This document shows positions 28,317-35,643 of a stretch of 64,000 nt of DNA, one piece after another; position 1 is the stretch's first letter, and each line of letters opens with the position of its first letter. Below the pieces are notes generated by a model. The model was not told the DNA's origin and ran no database searches. It saw only the letters and a list, made by a program, of their open reading frames with translations. The stretch covers positions 992,001 through 1,056,000 of the forward strand of contig OZ243958.1 in NCBI GenBank assembly GCA_965214495.1, given 5' to 3'. This stretch comes from JANQOH01 sp965214495. GTDB lineage: Bacteria; Pseudomonadota; Alphaproteobacteria; UBA7887. The translations under genes and the position numbers were made by a program.

Positions 28317-29224
28317 CCGCTCCGCCGCCCGATCTCCAGGCCGGGCGCGGAGTCGAACTGGAGATTCACTTCGGTGACAACAAGGCCGTCATTGCCGGGT
28401 TCGCCAGCGAATCGTTCGATTTGATATACTTGGATCCACCCTTCAATACCGGCAGGACACAAGCGAGAACACGATTGAGAACCGTCCGCGACCTGGACGG
28501 AGATCGTACCGGATATCAAGGGAATCGCTATAGGACGCTCCATCTCGAAACATCTTCCTACGCGGATTCTTTCGACGACTATCTCGGTTTTATGGAAGTC
28601 CGGCTGAAGGAAGCATACAGGCTTCTATCTCCCACCGGGTCCTTGTTTCTGCACATGGATTACCGGGAAGTGCATTACTGCAAGATATTGTTGGACGGGA
28701 TTTTCGGACGCCTGTCATTCATGAACGAGATCATATGGTCCTACGATTTCGGCGCCCGGTCCCGCAGCCGTTGGTCGGCAAAGCATGACAATATCCTGTG
28801 GTATGCGAAGGACCCGAAACGATATACTTACAGGTTCGACGATATCGACCGGATCCCCTATATGGCTCCGGCATTGGTCGGGCCCGTGAAGGCCGCAAGA
28901 GGCAAGACCCCGACCGATAGCTGGTGGCACACCATCGTTTGCACCAATGCAAAGGAAAGAACGGGATATCCAACGCAGAAACCCCTGGCGATTCTCGACC
29001 GGATCGTCAGGGTTCACTCCAATCCCGGAGATCGGGTATTGGACTTCTTCGCCGGCAGCGGCACGACGGGCGAAGCGGCAGCCCGTTCGGGGCGTAGCGC
29101 TGTGCTGGTGGACGACAACCCCCGTGCGGTAGAGGTCATGATCGAGCGCCTTGCCTTCGCCCGCCCCGTTCTTCACGGAAGGCCAGACGGCGCCGGCGCG
29201 CGCGGCGGAAAAACGAAACGCTGA
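28313..29224 (+). CDS. Solitary site-specific DNA methyltransferase (beta class, DPPF)
   Basis: A 303-residue DNA methyltransferase. Motif IV is LDPPFNTG (40-47), and DFFAGSGTTGEAAA near residue 245 is motif I; between them SSYADSFDDYLGFMEVRL, NEIIWSYDFG and YPTQKPLAIL (the TQKP motif) match N6-adenine enzymes. No nuclease gene is adjacent, so it is an orphan. The ATG overlaps the TPP-enzyme stop, an unusual partner. The body of the gene is noticeably less GC-rich than its neighbours, suggesting transfer. Its 3' end overlaps the convergent DUF2339 gene by 52 bases. Confidence 0.88.
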   Translation: MTAPPPDLQAGRGVELEIHFGDNKAVIAGFASESFDLIYLDPPFNTGRTQARTRLRTVRDLDGDRTGYQGNRYRTLHLETSSYADSFDDYLGFMEVRLKEAYRLLSPTGSLFLHMDYREVHYCKILLDGIFGRLSFMNEIIWSYDFGARSRSRWSAKHDNILWYAKDPKRYTYRFDDIDRIPYMAPALVGPVKAARGKTPTDSWWHTIVCTNAKERTGYPTQKPLAILDRIVRVHSNPGDRVLDFFAGSGTTGEAAARSGRSAVLVDDNPRAVEVMIERLAFARPVLHGRPDGAGARGGKTKR

Positions 29225-31839
29225 TAGAGATAACCGATACCGACCAGCGACAGTCCGAGGCCGAGGAACGACGCGACGCGATACAGCCCCGCCAGTGCCG
29301 ACATGTCGAACAGGAACAGCTTGGCCACCGCCAGCACGATCAAGACCAGCGACGCATGGCGCAGCACGGCGTGCCCGCGCCACAGGCCGATGGCCAGAAG
29401 CACCCCGGCGTAAGCTAGCCATGCGAGCGAATAGGCATACCATTCGGCGTCGCTCGCCGGCGCCAGAGCCCTCACCTCACCGTCGATACCGGCGCCGGCC
29501 AGCACCCCGCCATGAAAGGCTTGGCGCACTTCCAGCGTGAGCAGGACGAAGATCAGGAGCATCGTCGCGAGCCTGGCGCTACGGCGCACCAGACGGTCGG
29601 TGCCGCTCGCGCCCGTCGCGGCCTCGCGGAAGAAGGCGAAGGCGATCAGTGCCGGCAGTCCGTAAGCCAGCAACAGGAGGTTGAACCCCGGCCAAGCGCC
29701 GGCGTCGAACGCCCGCGACAGCGGGCCGTCGTCGAGAACCTGGACCGCAATTAGCCACACCGCCCCGCCGCCGCCGAGCAGGCGCCAACCCCAGCCGGGA
29801 AAGTCGCGGCGCGCGCCATCGGCGCCGCGATAGAGACCCCAGGCGAGCGCGAGCAGGGCGGCGGCCAGCAAGCTGCGTTCCAGGAACCCGAACGCGGCGG
29901 CGGCTTCGCTCCCTGAGGCCCAATCGCGCGCCTGCAGGCCGACGAGGAGCACGCCGAACGCAAGCGCCCCGGCTTCCAGCACCCGGACGAGCGTGTCGCG
30001 GCGACGGGCGCCGAAGCGCCGCGCCGCCCACCAGAAACCGATCAGCGGCACGCCGTAGCCATAGACCATCCAGCCCGGCCCGGGCGCCGCGCCGCTGGCA
30101 TAGTCGAGCACATGGATGTTGAAGACCAGGCGGACGATGGTCACCGCGGCCACCGCCAGGGCGGCGCGGCGCAAGCCGGCCAGCAGTGTGCGGTCGTAAA
30201 TCGCCGCCAGCGCCGGAACCTGGAGCGACAGCGCTATGGTCAGCCACGCTTGTTGCAACGACATCGCCATCGCCAGGCCGAGCGCCGAGACCGCGCCCAG
30301 CGCGTAAGCGGCGAGCGCGCCGTCCATGCCCCGCCGGTCGCGGCGCCGCGCGACCTGCTCGGCGGCAAAAACCTGTAGCACGGCGATGCCGAGAGCCGCC
30401 GCCGCCCATGCCAGGTCCACCTCGAAGGCCCGGATGCGCCAGAACGCGACGGCGAGCAACGCCACCGGCGCCGCCGCCGAGAGCGCCGCCCATAACCATG
30501 GCCGGCGCGCCTGCCGCAGGCCGAGGAACCCGGCAGCGGCGAATAGCGCGGCGAACAGCGCGCTCAACGACAGGAACGGCGTCAGAGCCGGCGGCAGGAG
30601 GCGGCGCCCGAGGTCGTATCGCCAGCCCTCCACTCCCAGCGCTTTGCCCGCCGCATCGGTCACCGCCTCGATATGCCACGTGGCGAACAGGGCGACTGCC
30701 AGCCCCAGGGCAAGCACACCGAGCAGGTCGTAGCGTTCCGTCCGACGTCCGGCATCGAGGAGGACGGCGCAGACGGCGCCGAGCACCGCGACCGATACCG
30801 CCCCGTAGGCATCGACCCGGACCAGCGCGAAGACCAGCACCGCGAACAACCCCGCCGCTGCGGCTACCAGCGCGCCCTCCCCCGCGACTCCGGCGCCGGT
30901 CGCCTCCCCTTCCCGGGTTCCCGCTTCGGCCACGGGGCGGACGTGGAGGAACAGAACGGTCGCGAGCGCCAGGTAGATCCCCACCGCCAGGACGTCGGTC
31001 GCCTGCCAAGCGGTCAGGAACCACACAGCCGGCCACGCTGCCGCGCCGGCCAGCGCCAGCCATGCGATGTATCGCCAGCCGCGGTAGCGCACGGTCCACA
31101 GCGCCGCACCGGTCACGACCGCGAGAAACGAGAACAGCGCTGGTGCCGACGGTGCGTCGGTCGCGACCAGCGCCGGCACAAGATAGCCGCCGGTCACGCC
31201 CAGCGTAGCTACGAACGAGCCGTGGAGCAGCGCGAGCGCCCAAGCGAGCGCAGCGGTTCCCGCCAGCAGGGCGAAGGCTGCCGGACCGGAGATCAGGCCG
31301 TACAGCGCATGGGCGGCGTAGATGCTGGTGAAGAGCACCGACACACCGGCCGCGGTCAGCGCGACGGCGGGATCGACCGCCGCAGTCGTGCTCCAGCTCC
31401 GGTCGCTCCGCCGCAGCCACTCGCCGGCCAGCGCCAGCGCGATTCCGCTCAGCGCGCCGAGTGCGCACCGCGTCGCCGGCCCCAGCCAGCCGCTATCGAT
31501 CGAATACTCGACCAGAAAGACTCCGGCGAGCACCAAGGCTACCGCGCCGACCCATACCAGCCAGCGCACAGTCAGCGCCCGTTCGAGTCCGTCCGCTGGT
31601 GCGGTCGGCCCGGGCCACGGGGACGTGGGAGTCTCTGGCGCGTCGTCGGGGACCGGCGGAGGCGCCGGTTCGGGCGCTCCAGACGACCCGCGCCGTCCTT
31701 CCAGCCGATCGAGGCGCGCATTGACCTGCGCCAATGCATGGCGCAGCCGGCGGACACGGAAGAAATCGATCCACGCCAGAACCGCCCCGCCCAGGATGAC
31801 GAGGGCAACGCCGAAAAGGAGGTAAACGATCGAGTCCAT
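29173..31839 (-). CDS. DUF2339 multi-pass membrane protein
   Basis: An 888-residue protein with one N-terminal helix (about 5-25), a short coiled coil (ALAQVNARLDRLEG), a Pro-rich linker (50-85) and then more than 20 closely packed membrane helices, ending in YLYQRFVFPPRAP. This is the layout of the DUF2339 family of predicted membrane proteins. No function is established; the many helices rich in Ala/Leu/Trp resemble integral membrane transport or envelope proteins. AAGGAGG precedes the ATG. Monocistronic, convergent with the orphan methyltransferase. Confidence 0.85.
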   Translation of the reverse strand: MDSIVYLLFGVALVILGGAVLAWIDFFRVRRLRHALAQVNARLDRLEGRRGSSGAPEPAPPPVPDDAPETPTSPWPGPTAPADGLERALTVRWLVWVGAVALVLAGVFLVEYSIDSGWLGPATRCALGALSGIALALAGEWLRRSDRSWSTTAAVDPAVALTAAGVSVLFTSIYAAHALYGLISGPAAFALLAGTAALAWALALLHGSFVATLGVTGGYLVPALVATDAPSAPALFSFLAVVTGAALWTVRYRGWRYIAWLALAGAAAWPAVWFLTAWQATDVLAVGIYLALATVLFLHVRPVAEAGTREGEATGAGVAGEGALVAAAAGLFAVLVFALVRVDAYGAVSVAVLGAVCAVLLDAGRRTERYDLLGVLALGLAVALFATWHIEAVTDAAGKALGVEGWRYDLGRRLLPPALTPFLSLSALFAALFAAAGFLGLRQARRPWLWAALSAAAPVALLAVAFWRIRAFEVDLAWAAAALGIAVLQVFAAEQVARRRDRRGMDGALAAYALGAVSALGLAMAMSLQQAWLTIALSLQVPALAAIYDRTLLAGLRRAALAVAAVTIVRLVFNIHVLDYASGAAPGPGWMVYGYGVPLIGFWWAARRFGARRRDTLVRVLEAGALAFGVLLVGLQARDWASGSEAAAAFGFLERSLLAAALLALAWGLYRGADGARRDFPGWGWRLLGGGGAVWLIAVQVLDDGPLSRAFDAGAWPGFNLLLLAYGLPALIAFAFFREAATGASGTDRLVRRSARLATMLLIFVLLTLEVRQAFHGGVLAGAGIDGEVRALAPASDAEWYAYSLAWLAYAGVLLAIGLWRGHAVLRHASLVLIVLAVAKLFLFDMSALAGLYRVASFLGLGLSLVGIGYLYQRFVFPPRAPAPSGLP

Positions 31840-31909
31840 ACCCGCCTTGCGCGCCTGCGTCCGTCCTTATGCGACCGACGCGGCGCCGAATCAATCCGGC
31901 GGAGGCGCG

Positions 31910-32503
31910 TTACGGTTGCCGTTCGCCTTGCGGTCGGTCTCCCGCCAGCGCGAAGAACACCGCCCCTTCGCGCCACAGCGCGATCACGATCCCGTCGTGG
32001 ACAGCGGCATCCTCAAGGCCGGTCAGCGCCGGCGTCAGGGCGGTGGCATACAGCGTGTGCGGGCGCCCCGTTTCGCGGTCGCGGAGCCGAAGTTGCGCCG
32101 CCAGCCCCCCCTGGATCGAGCAATAACGCCCGCCCAGCAGATCGTAGCCGGCGAGCCGGTCGCCCGAAGGCCGGATCGGGATGTCGAGCCGGTCGAGCGC
32201 CCGTTCCACTGCCGAGAAGCTGCCCGCCGAGACCTCGACCGCCAACTGTTTCTTGTGGTTCATCGCGATCTCGGCCAGCACGCGGATTTCCGCGTCGCGT
32301 TCGACGATGTGGAAATGAAGCAGACCGAAACCGGCGACCAGCGCCGCGGCCACCGCTGCGATACGCAGATGCCACACTCGGTTCGGCTGCACCCGGCGCG
32401 GCGCCGTTCGCGCCGGCGCGCCGGTGAGGATCCGCGACGCCCGGTCCTCCGGCAGACGCGACCGGGCGTAGTGCTCCCTCAGCAGGGACTCGAGGTCGGG
32501 CAT
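31910..32503 (-). CDS. Membrane anti-sigma-factor-like protein
   Basis: A 197-residue protein starting MPDLESLLREHYARSRLPED, with a single membrane helix (about 46-64, LRIAAVAAALVAGFGLLHF) and an exported C-terminal domain. It overlaps the upstream ECF sigma gene by 25 bases, the usual position of an anti-sigma factor, and the cytoplasmic N-terminus is short and helical. No His-x3-Cys-x2-Cys zinc motif is seen. The role is inferred from topology and position. Confidence 0.6.
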   Translation of the reverse strand: MPDLESLLREHYARSRLPEDRASRILTGAPARTAPRRVQPNRVWHLRIAAVAAALVAGFGLLHFHIVERDAEIRVLAEIAMNHKKQLAVEVSAGSFSAVERALDRLDIPIRPSGDRLAGYDLLGGRYCSIQGGLAAQLRLRDRETGRPHTLYATALTPALTGLEDAAVHDGIVIALWREGAVFFALAGDRPQGERQP

Positions 32504-33015
32504 GGCGCAGCCTCTTCCGAACGGTGCGTTGGTTTCTCGTTGGCGTTTCTCTCGCCGGCGGCTTTCGCTTCCAGGGCGCGCCGCAGTTTTCGTTTCGCGC
32601 GGTGGATCAGGCTCAGCACCGTGCCGCGCGGTCGGTCGGTGAAGGCGGCGATCTCCCGCGCCGTGTAGCCTTCCACCGCATTGAGGAACAGGGCCTCGCG
32701 TTCCTCGCCGCGCAGCGATGCCAGTGGCCCGGCAAGGTCGTGCGCGGTCCATCGCCCGTCGTCCGCCCCCGCCGATTCGTCCGCCACGGTGTCCGCATCG
32801 TCGAGCGGCTCGAACGCGACCACATGCTCGCGCCGCCAGCGATCGAGCCAGATATTGCGGATGGCCGTGAACAACAGGGCCTTGCCGCCGACGCGACCGT
32901 TATACCGGTAGAGCCGATACCAGGCCTCCTGGACAAGGTCCTCGGCGTCGGGCGCGGACGCCCGCAGCGACAAGGCGTAACGGTAACCGGCCTGCAACAG
33001 GTCTCTGTCGTTCAC
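32479..33015 (-). CDS. ECF-family RNA polymerase sigma factor
   Basis: A 178-residue sigma-70 group IV protein. Region 2 is APDAEDLVQEAWYRLYRYNG with AIRNIWLDRWRRE; region 4 is LASLRGEEREALFLNAVEGY then REIAAFTDRPRGTVLSLIHR, the helix-turn-helix. It starts with GTG at 33015 without a clear ribosome-binding site, 15 bases downstream of the secreted-protein gene, and overlaps the anti-sigma-like gene. It likely directs genes in response to an envelope signal; targets unknown. Confidence 0.88.
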   Translation of the reverse strand: MNDRDLLQAGYRYALSLRASAPDAEDLVQEAWYRLYRYNGRVGGKALLFTAIRNIWLDRWRREHVVAFEPLDDADTVADESAGADDGRWTAHDLAGPLASLRGEEREALFLNAVEGYTAREIAAFTDRPRGTVLSLIHRAKRKLRRALEAKAAGERNANEKPTHRSEEAAPCPTSSPC

Positions 33016-33030
33016 GACACACGCGGCGTC

Positions 33031-33429
33031 TCAGTTCTCGACGTGGTAGCGGCGCTTCTGGTCGCCCTTCTTGTGGACGATGGATTGCAGCACTCTCATG
33101 CCGCCGTCCGGGCGTTCGGCGACCAGCATGTCGAGATCGTAATAGGTGCCGTCGGCTGCCGTGAAATCGCCGCAGGCGACGTAGAAATCGCCCTTCCTGA
33201 CGATGCCTTCGTGCAGCGCATCGAACTGGAGTCGCAACAGTTCGCCGTCCACGGCGTCATAGAAGACATAGCGGCCGTCCACGCTGTTGGCGGCGACATG
33301 TTCGAGCATCGCCTTCTTGATCCCGACGCGCAGGTCGCCGGCGATGCTGGGATCGTCGGCCGCGAAAGCGCCCGCGGTAACGGTGAGCAGGAGGCCGCTC
33401 AGAAAGGCGGCGATGAGGAATTTCGGCAT
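33031..33429 (-). CDS. Secreted protein of unknown function, first gene of the sigma-factor operon
   Basis: A 132-residue protein with a clear signal peptide (MPKFLIAAFLSGLLLTVTAG, cleavage near AFA-ADD). The mature part has GRYVFYDAVDGELLRLQFDA and KGDFYVACGDFTAADGTYYD, suggesting a small beta-rich domain; one cysteine only. No family recognised. CGGGAGAA precedes the ATG. Being first in the sigma operon, it may be the sensor or a target of the system. Confidence 0.75.
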   Translation of the reverse strand: MPKFLIAAFLSGLLLTVTAGAFAADDPSIAGDLRVGIKKAMLEHVAANSVDGRYVFYDAVDGELLRLQFDALHEGIVRKGDFYVACGDFTAADGTYYDLDMLVAERPDGGMRVLQSIVHKKGDQKRRYHVEN

Positions 33430-33702
33430 CGGAGTTCTCCCGTAACTGCCCTCGGATCGCGGACACCGATTGCGTCCGCTATCCAGGAATACGAACGGGA
33501 GCGCGATTCGATTGCATCGGGCGTTCGATCCCGCGGTCCCGGCCCGGCGTCCGGACGGCGCTGGTCAGGTCGGTGTCGCGCGTTTAGAGTGCGCGCGGGC
33601 TTCTCGAGACCCCCCGCCATCCCGGAAGACGTGCAGGCACCCGCGCCCGCGGGGTAGAGGCGGTCAAAACGAATCCCGGGCGAAATGCGTATCGGGCCGC
33701 GT

Positions 33703-34303
33703 ATGGGCAGATCCAAGCAGTTCGATATCGACGACGTCCTGATGAAGGCGATCAGGCTGTTCTGGACGCAGGGCTACAACTCGACCTCGGTTCAGGACAT
33801 CGTGAATCATCTGGGTATCGGCCGGTCCAGCCTCTACGCCACCTTCGGCGGCAAGCGCGCCCTCTTCCTCATGGCGCTGCGTCGCTACGATCAGAAGTTC
33901 CGCGAAGATAATGGTTGCCGGGATCGCGGAGTCCGCAGGGTCTCCCCGGCAGGCCGTCCTGCGCAGTTTCGAGATGGCCATCGCGGTGATCCTGAAGGAC
34001 GGGTCGCGCGACGGCTGCCTTCTGGTCAACACCGCCCTGGAGTTGGCGGCGCACGACAGCGAGAGTGAGGAGATCGTTAGGCGCGCCTTTACCGGAATGG
34101 AGGGATTTTACCGTACCATGATCGTAAAGGGCCAGACGGGCGGGGAGATCCCCCCGGAAGTGTCGCCGCCCGACGCCGCCCGGGCCCTGCTTGGCCTGTT
34201 TCTAGGTCTGCGCGTACTCGTCCGCAGCCGCCCCGACCCGTTTCTGCTCCAGTCGATCCGGGAGCAGGCGGAGGTCCTGCTGGGCGGGGCGGCTCCGACC
34301 TGA
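33703..34303 (+). pseudogene. TetR-family regulator gene broken by a one-base frameshift
   Basis: From ATG 33703 (MGRSKQFDIDDVLMKAIRLF) the frame encodes a TetR N-terminal domain with helix-turn-helix TSVQDIVNHLGIGRSSLYAT and reads through to about 33910 (QKFREDN). The expected ligand-binding domain (AGIAESAGSPRQAVLRSFEM and on to 34303) is in the next frame. Dropping one G in GATAATGGTT joins them as DNVAGIAESAG without a gap, so this is a single-base insertion or a sequencing error. If real, the product would lose its dimerisation/ligand domain. The ATG at 33911 could start the second half separately, but no ribosome-binding site is evident. Confidence 0.75.
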
Positions 34304-34340
34304 CCTCCTGCCGGACCGTTGCGGCGTCGGACCCACCCGT

Positions 34341-35183
34341 TCAACCCGCATCGCTGCGCGCGCCGAGCGGATAGCCGCCGCGCGCACCGACGAACGGCAG
34401 CGCCAGCAGCCGCAAGAAACCCAGACGCGACGGGTTGCGAAACTGCTCCAACCCGATGACCATCGATTCGTGCCCCGCCGCCGGCTGCGCCCGATAGGTG
34501 CCGAACAGGCGATCCCACCACGGCAGGTTGAAACCGAAATTACTGTTGGTCTCGCGCTCGACCACCGAATGGTGCACCCGATGCATGTCCGGCGTCACGA
34601 CGAACAGGCGCAACACCCGGTCCACCCGCGCCGGAAGCGCGACATTGCCGTGGTTGAACATCGAGGTTGTGTTCAGGACGATCTCGAAGAGCACCACCGC
34701 GACGAGCGGCGCCCCGAGCGCCGCCACCACCATCGTCTTGTAGGCCATCGAGAACAGAATCTCGCCGACGTGAAAGCGCACCCCGGTGGTCACGTCGATA
34801 TCGAGGTCGGCGTGATGCATCATGTGGAACCGCCACAGCCCCGGCGCCGCGTGCAACAGCACGTGCTGCAGATAGACCGCAAGGTCGAGCAGGAGTAGGG
34901 CCCCCACGATCTCGATCCAGAGCGGCAGGTCGATCTCGTTGAACAGTCCCAGGCCCGCGACCTCCATCGCCGCCGCCGCGCCCACCGCCGCGGTCGCGAA
35001 GATCAGCCGCACCGCTCCCGTGTTGAGCGCGGTCATCGCGATATTGGTCGCCCACCGCCGCCACTTGACGTCGCGCAGACGGCGTTTGGGCGCCGCGATC
35101 TCGGCGAGCGCCACTGCGGCGAAAACACCGAGAAACGCCGCGAGCCTCAGAATCGGTTCGTGCTCCAGGACGAAGCGTTCCAC
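34341..35183 (-). CDS. Sterol desaturase / fatty acid hydroxylase family membrane protein
   Basis: A 280-residue membrane protein of the di-iron hydroxylase superfamily. Histidine boxes are YLQHVLLH, FHMMHHAD and MHRVHHSV, with NHGN between; four or five helices occupy about residues 12-30, 45-70, 85-105 and 145-165. It would oxidise a lipid, sterol or carotenoid C-H bond; the substrate is unknown. GTG start at 35183, 12 bases after the TerB-like gene, with no strong ribosome-binding site. Convergent with the broken TetR gene. Confidence 0.85.
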   Translation of the reverse strand: MERFVLEHEPILRLAAFLGVFAAVALAEIAAPKRRLRDVKWRRWATNIAMTALNTGAVRLIFATAAVGAAAAMEVAGLGLFNEIDLPLWIEIVGALLLLDLAVYLQHVLLHAAPGLWRFHMMHHADLDIDVTTGVRFHVGEILFSMAYKTMVVAALGAPLVAVVLFEIVLNTTSMFNHGNVALPARVDRVLRLFVVTPDMHRVHHSVVERETNSNFGFNLPWWDRLFGTYRAQPAAGHESMVIGLEQFRNPSRLGFLRLLALPFVGARGGYPLGARSDAG

Positions 35184-35195
35184 GGCGCCCGGGGC

Positions 35196-35600
35196 CTAGA
35201 GCGGGGTATGCCGCGCGCGCGCGCCGCGCTCGATCGCGGCCGCCGCCAGGCGATCGACACCCAGTCGGTAGCGCAACAGTTCCAGCAGCCGCGCTTCTTC
35301 CGGCGACACCTTGCCGTCCGCGGCGGCCACGTCGCACCCCACCGCATAGGCCGTCTCGGCCAGCCGCGCCGGCAGCGCCGTCACGATCCGGTCGAGCACT
35401 TCTTCCAGACCGTCGTCTTCGTCCAGCACCTTCGCACAAGCCGCCGCGTCGCCGGAAAGACGATCGAAATCGTAGTCGTGGAATACCGGCAGCATGCGCA
35501 CCATGCTGCCCATCCGGGCGATCTCGTTGTCGCTCATATTGCCGTCGGCCGCCGACACCAGCACCATCGTGTGGATCAGCGCGGATTCGGGGTCGAGCAT
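35196..35600 (-). CDS. TerB-like protein
   Basis: A 134-residue all-helical protein resembling the TerB/DUF533 group: LIHTMVLVSAADGNMSDNEI near the N-terminus and CDVAAADGKVSPEEARLLEL near residue 95, each an acidic ADG loop followed by a helix, the paired TerB signature. ATG 35600 is preferred over 35606 because GAAGG then has proper spacing. Despite the name, tellurite resistance is not implied; other ter genes are absent. Confidence 0.8.
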   Translation of the reverse strand: MLDPESALIHTMVLVSAADGNMSDNEIARMGSMVRMLPVFHDYDFDRLSGDAAACAKVLDEDDGLEEVLDRIVTALPARLAETAYAVGCDVAAADGKVSPEEARLLELLRYRLGVDRLAAAAIERGARARHTPL

Positions 35601-35643
35601 CGGCATCCTTCGGAGTTCGCGAAACGGCCGGGGGAGCGCGCAT

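Noticed and set aside
33911..34303. Separate small gene for the C-terminal TetR half
   Set aside because: No ribosome-binding site, and the sequence aligns as the direct continuation of the upstream half, so a frameshifted single gene is the better reading.
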